DNA from: Bdellovibrionales bacterium
GTDB taxonomy: Bacteria > Bdellovibrionota > Bdellovibrionia > Bdellovibrionales > JAMPXM01
Direction: 5' to 3'
NCBI GenBank assembly: GCA_005808505.1
Contig: SYLX01000090.1
Location: forward strand, 1-48,852
Length of the DNA stretch: 48,852 nucleotides
In this document: piece after piece, positions 43,485-48,852 of the stretch
Layout: each line of letters begins with the position of its first letter
Numbering within the stretch: the first letter of the stretch is position 1
Position numbers and translations under genes: made by a program
The notes under the pieces: model-generated
The model's database searches: none
Seen by the model: only the letters and a program-made list of their open reading frames with translations
Told to the model about the DNA's origin: nothing

Positions 43485-43919
43485 TCAATGCTGATAGCAG
43501 TCGGTGATCGTGTCTCCCCGCTTGGCCATCGAGAAAACGGCCGCGTACGTCCACGTGCAGGCTTCGGTCGCGCAAGTTGTGGTCTTGCGAATTTTAAGTT
43601 TCGAAGGGCAATCCGCGATGTCGCCTGAAACCCTCTGTCCATCGATCGTAAAATCGATCACGCGGACATGGCTGCCATCCTCCAGATTTTTATCGCTCAC
43701 GATTTTCGCTTTGTCCGGAATCGAAATCGAGTTGGCGTGGCGGAACAGGCTTTTGACAGCCTTTTTCGTTGTCGAAGTCGAATTTTTAAAACCGTAACCG
43801 AGAGCGAGCTGCCCGAGATCAAAAGAGATCGCTTCTTTACCGGCGAGTTCGACATCCGCAGCTTTCGCGTTTGCGGATATGAGCAAGAAGATCAAGGATG
43901 CGCATGCTAGGTGTTTCAT
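43485..43919 (-). CDS. Small secreted protein, unknown function
   Basis: 144 residues. It starts with an ATG preceded by CAGGAGGACC. Signal peptide MKHLACASLIFLLISANAKA with cleavage at AKA-AD. The mature domain is basic and beta-rich, with Cys residues in DCPSKLK, TTCATEACTW and TDCYQH; the two close cysteines in the middle and the C-terminal one could pair. A repeat VDVE/SGDIADC is not a recognised motif. I assign no family. It is upstream of the GT-C gene. Confidence 0.6.
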   Translation of the reverse strand: MKHLACASLIFLLISANAKAADVELAGKEAISFDLGQLALGYGFKNSTSTTKKAVKSLFRHANSISIPDKAKIVSDKNLEDGSHVRVIDFTIDGQRVSGDIADCPSKLKIRKTTTCATEACTWTYAAVFSMAKRGDTITDCYQH

Positions 43920-44026
43920 AGTGGGTCCTCCTGGGCGCCTAAACTACTCACACGGATCAAGCTCGGTCGAGTGAATAAATTTTGTTTAAACACCACGACT
44001 TGACGAAATGTCCCGCCCCAAAAACA

Positions 44027-44058
44027 AAAAGGCGAGCTGGTTTCCCAACTCGCCTTTT
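44027..44058 (-). terminator. Terminator of smc
   Basis: Arms GGCGAG (44031-44036) and CTCGCC (44049-44054) extended by A/T pairs, with inner TGG/CCA, 23 bases after the smc stop. On the minus strand the stem is followed by TTTTTGTTTTTG. Confidence 0.85.
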
Positions 44059-44080
44059 CTTGTCTCAATCGATTTAGCTA

Positions 44081-47000
44081 TTAAGCGGTGATCGCCGCTG
44101 CATCACCCAAGTTGACCGAAACCATCTTGGAGACACCTTTTTCCTGCATCGTAACGCCGTAGAGTTTGGATGCGACTTCCATCGTGTACTTATTGTGCGT
44201 AACGACGATGATCTGCGAACGCTTTGCCATCTCTTTAACGAGGTCATTAAAGCGGAAGACGTTTGCGTCATCAAGCGGAGCATCGACCTCGTCAAGCAGA
44301 CAGTAGGGCGAAGGCTTCACGAGGAAGATCGAGAAGATCAACGAAACCGCCGTGAGAGCTTTTTCTCCGCCGGACAGCAAAGTCACATTCTGCATCTTCT
44401 TTCCGGGGGGCTTCGAGACGATATCGATCCCCATCTCGCCCTTCTCGGGGTCTTCGACGAGAATCAAGCTCGCCTCACCACCACCAAAGAGAACCGGGAA
44501 GACTTTCGTAAAGCGCTCGTTGACTTGCTCAAACGTCTCGCGGAATCGCTTCGCGCAAATACGGTTGATGCGGTCGATGACCTTCTTCAACTGCTCTTTT
44601 GCGTCGATCAAATCCTGCTGCTGCTTTGAGAGGAACTCGTAGCGCTTTGCGACTTCGTCATACTCTTCGATCGCCGAAAGGTTAACGTCACCGATGCGCG
44701 CAACCTTTTCGCGGAGATCTTTCAACGTCGCTTCGGCTTCTTTCACATCGCCTTCGCGGTCGCGGTAGCGTTCCGCAATCTCGGCAAGATCGAGAATGTA
44801 GCGCTCGCGAATTTGTTCCGTTAAGTGGAACTCTTTCATGCGCGCTTGTTCCAAGTGCAACTTCGCATCGTTCATGCGCGCTTGTAGCTGGTGGCGAGTC
44901 GACATTTGGCCGGAAAGCGCTTTTTCAATTTCGCGCAAGCGGGCCTGGATTTGTTCGAATTCATCGCGCTGAGCAGAAACTTCTTTTGAAGCTTCTTCCG
45001 TACGACGGATCAAATCCTCAAGCTGGACTTTGCGTTCTTCCAAGAGGACTTGGTTTGTCGACATGCTTTCGGTCGACTTCTCGCTCTCCTCGCTCATGCG
45101 CGAGAGAGTCGATTGAACTTCGTCAAACGAGCGCGAAAGCATCTGCTCTTGACGCTCGAGACCTTCTTTTTCCGAAGTCTTCGTCGCCGACAAAACTTGA
45201 AGGCGCGTCACTTCTTCTTGGAGGTCATCGATCCCGTTTCGCGCGATGAGAAGCTCTTGGTTCAAGCTCTCTGTCGTCTGCTCAAGCTCAGCTTTGCGAG
45301 CGCGCAGATCTTCAAGGCGCGTTTCGAGTTCGCCCAATTCGTTTTGACGAGTTTCTTTTTGGCTCGTGAGAGAATGAACGTCGCGCTCCTGGCGGCTGAT
45401 CGCTTGGTTGGCGTTGTTCAACTCGCGCTCAGCTTGGTCCAAGTCTTTCTTTAGACCCGCGAGCGTGATTTCTTTTTCCGTATTGCGCTTTTGCGCAGCT
45501 TCAAGCTCAGCAATGAGGGTGCGGAGGCTCTCTTCAAGTTTCTTGAGCGAAGCTTGGCCGAGAGCGAGTTTTCCTGCCCATTCATCTTTCTGCAGCGAGA
45601 GTTCTTTGATCTCGCGGCGACGCTTGAGCATACCGGAATCAGCACTCTCCGCCGTACCTCCGGTGATCACGCCGTCAGCCGAGAGAAGATCGCCTTCTTT
45701 CGTAACGAACGTCCACTGCGGGAAGTTTTGGCGCAGCTCAAAAGCCGTTTGAAGATCATCAACAACGGCTACGTTCTCAAGCAAACGGCCCACTACGTTT
45801 TGGAAACGATCTGGTGTCCGCACGATGTCTTTTAAGATCGCGTTGACTTGCGAAGCTTCCAAACGTGGGGCTTCGATCTCAACCGTCTGCAAGCCGCCAG
45901 CAACGAAGCTCGAGCGACCTTTCTTTTCTTCTTTCAAGAAGCTCACCGCCGACAATGCCGAATCGGGATTGTCGGAAAGGAGCATCTGAAGACGAGGGCC
46001 AAGTGCGGCTTCCATCGCGAGCTCGTACTCGGCCGGAACTTCCACAACTTCCGCCACCGGGTGGAACTGCTGAGCTTCTTGGCGCTGACCTTCGGGCACT
46101 TGCTCAAGTTTTTGACGCTGCCAGAACATGACGGATTTAACGCCCGCTTCGAATCCTTCGAAGTTATTGGCAAGGTTTTCCAAACCGTACAAGCGAGACG
46201 TCACTTCGTTGAGCGAGTCTTTGAACTGTTCAACTTCCGTGCGGCGAGCCGCGATCTGCTGATTGAGCGATGCTTTGTTCGCTTCGAACGACTCGACGTC
46301 GCGAGCGAGATCGAGCTGCTCTTGGCGCTCTTTTTCGAGCTCGTTCCAGACTTTTTTGCGGCGGCCTTCGAATTCAAGGCGCTTCTCGAGAAGTTCTTCC
46401 AAGATCGCGCGGGCTTCGCCCTCACGCTCTTCGATCCCTTCGATCGCTTCGCGCATCGATGTGACGCGCGCTCCGATCGCCGACTCCCCTTGTGAAACCG
46501 TGAGGAGTTCGCGGCGAGCGTCGGTCAACTCGTGGTCGATCTCTTGGATGCGAGACGACGACTCATCGAAAGTGGCTTTCTTCGTTTCGTACTCGCTCTT
46601 AAGAGCAAGGGCTTCTTCACGAATCGTTTCGAGGCTATCGCGAATGCGGTCCAAATCCGCTTCGAGGATTTCGCGACGCGTTTGGTTCTCGCTCAGAAGA
46701 GATCCCGTCATCTCTTTATTCCGACGAGCTTGTTCGATCTCGAAGCGAAGCTCTTGGATCTCGCTCTCCGCTTGTTGAACTTGGTTGCGGAGAACCAAGT
46801 GCTGAGCCTGCTTGTCGTTGACGGTTGTTTCTTTTTCCGTGAGCTGCGTGCGCAGAGTCTCGACCTCGACCTCTTGGCCGCTGACGTTGGACTGCGCTTC
46901 GATTTCGGCAGCTTCGGCTTCCGCGAGTTCCCGCGCCGAACGATCCGAGATCTCTTTAATGTCGAGATATTGCTTAGACGAGAGCCAGAGATCGAGGTCT

Positions 47001-47677
47001 TCGATCTCACGCTTCAAATTGCGATAACGTTCAGCTCGTTGAGCTTGGCGTTGGAGGCTGTCGATCTGACGCTTCAATTCGTTCACGATGTCATGGAGAC
47101 GAACCAAGTTTTGCTCAGTTGCGATCAACTTCCGTTGCGATTCGCGCTTACGGACTTTGAACTTCGTGATCCCCGCGGCTTCTTCGATGAGCATGCGGCG
47201 ATCTTCAGGCTTCGCCGTGATCATCTGACCGATGGCGTTCTGCTGGATGATCGAGAAGCCTTTGGCACCCGCACCCGTATCCATGAAGATCTCTTGGATA
47301 TCGCGCAGACGCGCGGGCTCTTTATTGACGAAGTACTCAGATTCGCCGGAACGGTGCAGACGACGAGTCACCATGATCTCAGAGTGCTTAAGGTACTGAA
47401 CCGGGAAAGGTCCGCCGTCATTTTCAAGCGTCAGCGAAACTTCGCACATGCCGAGCGGCGCGTAGCCTTCAGCTCCGGCGAAGATGACGTCTTCCATCGA
47501 CGAGCCGCGAAGGTGCTTGGCCGACATCTCGCCCATAACCCAAGTGAGGGCATCTACGATGTTCGATTTACCGCAGCCGTTGGGTCCAACAATCCCTGTG
47601 ATCCCCGTGTCGAAGTGAATGACCGTACGGTCTTTGAAAGACTTAAAGCCAATGATCTCAAGCTTTTTAATACGCAA
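44081..47677 (-). CDS. smc: Chromosome segregation protein SMC
   Basis: 1198 residues, full length. The start is a TTG (47675-47677) with GAGGGG upstream and the usual MRIKKLEIIGFKSF beginning. The N-terminal Walker A is GPNGCGKSN (32-40), the C-terminal signature is LLSGGEKALTAVSLIF and Walker B YCLLDEVDAPLDD. Two long coiled coils flank the hinge (about 520-650, with PVAEVVEVPAEYE and GVITGGTAES). It forms a ring with ScpA and ScpB that compacts and segregates chromosomes. No scp gene is in view. The candidate promoter is at 47802-47831. The TTG start is inference from the family N-terminus. Confidence 0.97.
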   Translation of the reverse strand: MRIKKLEIIGFKSFKDRTVIHFDTGITGIVGPNGCGKSNIVDALTWVMGEMSAKHLRGSSMEDVIFAGAEGYAPLGMCEVSLTLENDGGPFPVQYLKHSEIMVTRRLHRSGESEYFVNKEPARLRDIQEIFMDTGAGAKGFSIIQQNAIGQMITAKPEDRRMLIEEAAGITKFKVRKRESQRKLIATEQNLVRLHDIVNELKRQIDSLQRQAQRAERYRNLKREIEDLDLWLSSKQYLDIKEISDRSARELAEAEAAEIEAQSNVSGQEVEVETLRTQLTEKETTVNDKQAQHLVLRNQVQQAESEIQELRFEIEQARRNKEMTGSLLSENQTRREILEADLDRIRDSLETIREEALALKSEYETKKATFDESSSRIQEIDHELTDARRELLTVSQGESAIGARVTSMREAIEGIEEREGEARAILEELLEKRLEFEGRRKKVWNELEKERQEQLDLARDVESFEANKASLNQQIAARRTEVEQFKDSLNEVTSRLYGLENLANNFEGFEAGVKSVMFWQRQKLEQVPEGQRQEAQQFHPVAEVVEVPAEYELAMEAALGPRLQMLLSDNPDSALSAVSFLKEEKKGRSSFVAGGLQTVEIEAPRLEASQVNAILKDIVRTPDRFQNVVGRLLENVAVVDDLQTAFELRQNFPQWTFVTKEGDLLSADGVITGGTAESADSGMLKRRREIKELSLQKDEWAGKLALGQASLKKLEESLRTLIAELEAAQKRNTEKEITLAGLKKDLDQAERELNNANQAISRQERDVHSLTSQKETRQNELGELETRLEDLRARKAELEQTTESLNQELLIARNGIDDLQEEVTRLQVLSATKTSEKEGLERQEQMLSRSFDEVQSTLSRMSEESEKSTESMSTNQVLLEERKVQLEDLIRRTEEASKEVSAQRDEFEQIQARLREIEKALSGQMSTRHQLQARMNDAKLHLEQARMKEFHLTEQIRERYILDLAEIAERYRDREGDVKEAEATLKDLREKVARIGDVNLSAIEEYDEVAKRYEFLSKQQQDLIDAKEQLKKVIDRINRICAKRFRETFEQVNERFTKVFPVLFGGGEASLILVEDPEKGEMGIDIVSKPPGKKMQNVTLLSGGEKALTAVSLIFSIFLVKPSPYCLLDEVDAPLDDANVFRFNDLVKEMAKRSQIIVVTHNKYTMEVASKLYGVTMQEKGVSKMVSVNLGDAAAITA

Positions 47678-47801
47678 AGCTCAACCCCTCTTAATGGCCC
47701 TCTATGTGGCCACACGCGTTCCCCAAAGCATGAAACCTTCTCCGCTTGTTCGTTCCTTGAAAAGCGAGAAGGTCAAACGCCTCGGGCTTCGATCCCGAAA
47801 A

Positions 47802-47831
47802 GCTATACAAAAGTCGATATCGATAGTTCAA
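47802..47831 (-). promoter_or_regulatory. Candidate promoter of smc
   Basis: TTGAAC and TATAGC on the minus strand, about 18 bases apart, each matching four of six consensus positions, 125 bases upstream of the smc TTG. It directly follows the terminator of the pyruvate phosphate dikinase gene. Confidence 0.4.
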
Positions 47832-47858
47832 AAAAAGAGGCTTCTTATGGAGAGCCTC
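47830..47858 (-). terminator. Terminator of the pyruvate phosphate dikinase gene
   Basis: Arms GAGGCT (47837-47842) and AGCCTC (47853-47858) around a 10-base loop, followed on the minus strand by a run of seven T. It lies 54 bases after the stop codon. Confidence 0.8.
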
Positions 47859-47912
47859 AGATCCAACCTTCATTAGGGAGAAAGCGTGCCCGCGCAGAAT
47901 CGAAGTTGGGGA

Positions 47913-48852
47913 TCAATGTCCCGCGGATTTCTGCGCCAACGCCGCTTGTGCCGCAGCCAAGCGTGCGATCGGAACGCGGTAAGGAGAACAGCTCACGTAA
48001 TCGAGCCCCGCCTTCTGGAAGAAGTGGATCGATTCCGGATCGCCGCCGTGCTCGCCGCAAACCCCGACCTTCAAATCTTGTTTCCCGCGACGCCCGAGGT
48101 CAACCCCCATTTTCACGAGTTTGCCAACGCCGACTTGGTCGATCGTCACGAACGGATCTGCCTTGAAGATGCCTTCGGAGACGTAGCTTCCGAGGAATCG
48201 CGCAGCGTCGTCACGCGAGAGACCGAGCGTCGTTTGCGTCAGATCGTTCGTTCCGAAGCTGAAGAAATCAGCATGCTCGGAGATCTCGTCTGCCGTCACG
48301 GCTGCACGAGGTAGCTCGATCATTGTTCCGACCATGTATTGGAAGGCCACGCCCTGCTCGGTTTGAACAGCGATGACTTCTTTTTCGACGAGCTCACGAA
48401 GTTTTGCGAGCTCGCTATCAACGCCGACGAGGGGGATCATGATTTCCGGCACGAGGGTCATGCCTTCTTTCACGAGTTGACTTGCGGCTTCGGCGATCGC
48501 GCGCGTTTGCATGATATAGATCTCAGGGTACGTGATCGCCAAACGGCAACCGCGGTGACCAAGCATCGGGTTGAACTCATGCAAGCTCTTTACGCGGTGG
48601 CGGAGCTTTTCGAAATCGACGTTAATCTTTTGCGCTAGCTCTTTTGTTTCTTCGTCCGTGTGAGGAACGAACTCGTGGAGCGGCGGATCCAGAAGACGAA
48701 TTGTTACCGGGTAACCTTTCATCGTCTTGAAGAGTTCCAAGAAGTCTTGGCGCTGCATCGGGAGAAGCTTTTCGAGAGCTTCTTCGCGCTCAGCTTTGTT
48801 ATCTGCCACGATCATCTCGCGCATGGCAGTAATACGATCCGCGCCGAAGAAC
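47913..48852 (-). CDS. ppdK: Pyruvate, phosphate dikinase, C-terminal part (gene continues past the right edge)
   Basis: About 313 codons of the C-terminal PEP-utilising domain; the frame stays open to the edge (FFGADRITAM precedes MREM). Family signatures: GHRGCRLAITYPEIYIMQ, VGTMIELPRAAVTADEI, DFFSFGTNDLTQTT, and the catalytic cysteine in VGVCGEHGGDPESI. It interconverts pyruvate, ATP and phosphate with PEP, AMP and pyrophosphate, allowing gluconeogenesis or ATP yield in glycolysis. PEP synthase is less likely, since the spacing and GDPESI ending match PPDK. The N-terminal ATP-grasp half is outside the window. Confidence 0.93.
   Translation of the reverse strand, partial: FFGADRITAMREMIVADNKAEREEALEKLLPMQRQDFLELFKTMKGYPVTIRLLDPPLHEFVPHTDEETKELAQKINVDFEKLRHRVKSLHEFNPMLGHRGCRLAITYPEIYIMQTRAIAEAASQLVKEGMTLVPEIMIPLVGVDSELAKLRELVEKEVIAVQTEQGVAFQYMVGTMIELPRAAVTADEISEHADFFSFGTNDLTQTTLGLSRDDAARFLGSYVSEGIFKADPFVTIDQVGVGKLVKMGVDLGRRGKQDLKVGVCGEHGGDPESIHFFQKAGLDYVSCSPYRVPIARLAAAQAALAQKSAGH

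Noticed and set aside
46532-48166. 544-codon open frame on the plus strand opposite smc and the end of the pyruvate phosphate dikinase gene
   Set aside because: It mirrors the codon pattern of the smc gene, crosses a terminator and a promoter, and has no signal, motif or RBS.

Overview
The window reads as chromosomal DNA of a Gram-negative, Bdellovibrio-like bacterium (phylum Bdellovibrionota). This is inferred from gene content and was not searched. It has many lipoproteins and secreted proteins with no recognisable family, a GldA/F/G-type ABC system, RNase Y, an FtsY with an N-terminal membrane anchor, an NFACT/RqcH-like protein and a metal-site variant HemB. Base composition is moderately GC-rich and even. 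The exception is a G-rich, repeat-bearing island at about 27.37-27.62 kb. I see no rRNA, tRNA, CRISPR array or prophage.

Layout. 1-3.0 kb (minus): a lipoprotein cut by the left edge, then a secreted protein and an APP1/DUF2183-like HAD protein 2 bp apart. 3.1-9.8 kb (minus): one long operon behind a good sigma70-type promoter, running ABC ATPase, ABC-2 permease, GldG-type membrane protein, DUF4340 protein, GHMP sugar kinase and a DUF429 protein with a four-cysteine cluster. 10-16.1 kb: NFACT/RqcH-like protein, a small plus-strand protein, a lipoprotein, a 634-residue secreted protein, and Hsp33. 16.2-20.7 kb (plus): histidine phosphatase, FAH-family hydrolase, and bifunctional proline catabolic PutA. 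20.8-27.1 kb (minus): small protein, rhomboid protease, RDD-TPR membrane protein, single-pass membrane protein, PDZ-S41 peptidase, and a Fis-type HTH regulator. 27.1-28.3 kb: a G-quadruplex motif and GAGCTC-rich short tandem repeats in front of a REP-associated tyrosine transposase. 28.3-33.2 kb: small secreted protein, cytoplasmic protein with a palindrome over its promoter, HemB, YdcZ-type transporter, short-chain dehydrogenase, adenosine deaminase, and a 39-residue membrane protein. 33.3-41 kb (minus): GpmA, a candidate small RNA, a 2Fe-2S ferredoxin with an arginine/glycine-rich tail, TyrS, RNase Y, 5-formyl-THF cyclo-ligase, a candidate 6S RNA, ZapA and FtsY. 41.2-48.85 kb: small hydrophilic protein, outer-membrane barrel, PIG-V-like GT-C membrane protein, secreted protein, SMC, and the C-terminal part of pyruvate phosphate dikinase, cut by the right edge.

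How the genes work together. The ABC/GldG/DUF4340 block looks like one envelope export machine, with a sugar kinase and a nuclease-fold protein attached by translational coupling. The block from cyclo-ligase to ferredoxin is a tight operon linking folate, RNA decay, tRNA charging and an Fe-S protein. ZapA, FtsY and SMC form a cell division, secretion and chromosome group. The points most worth a second look are the ferredoxin-RGG fusion, the unannotated transcript at about 34.29-34.42 kb, the repeat/RAYT island, the zapA-fau intergenic RNA, and the palindromic operator at 29.61-29.65 kb.
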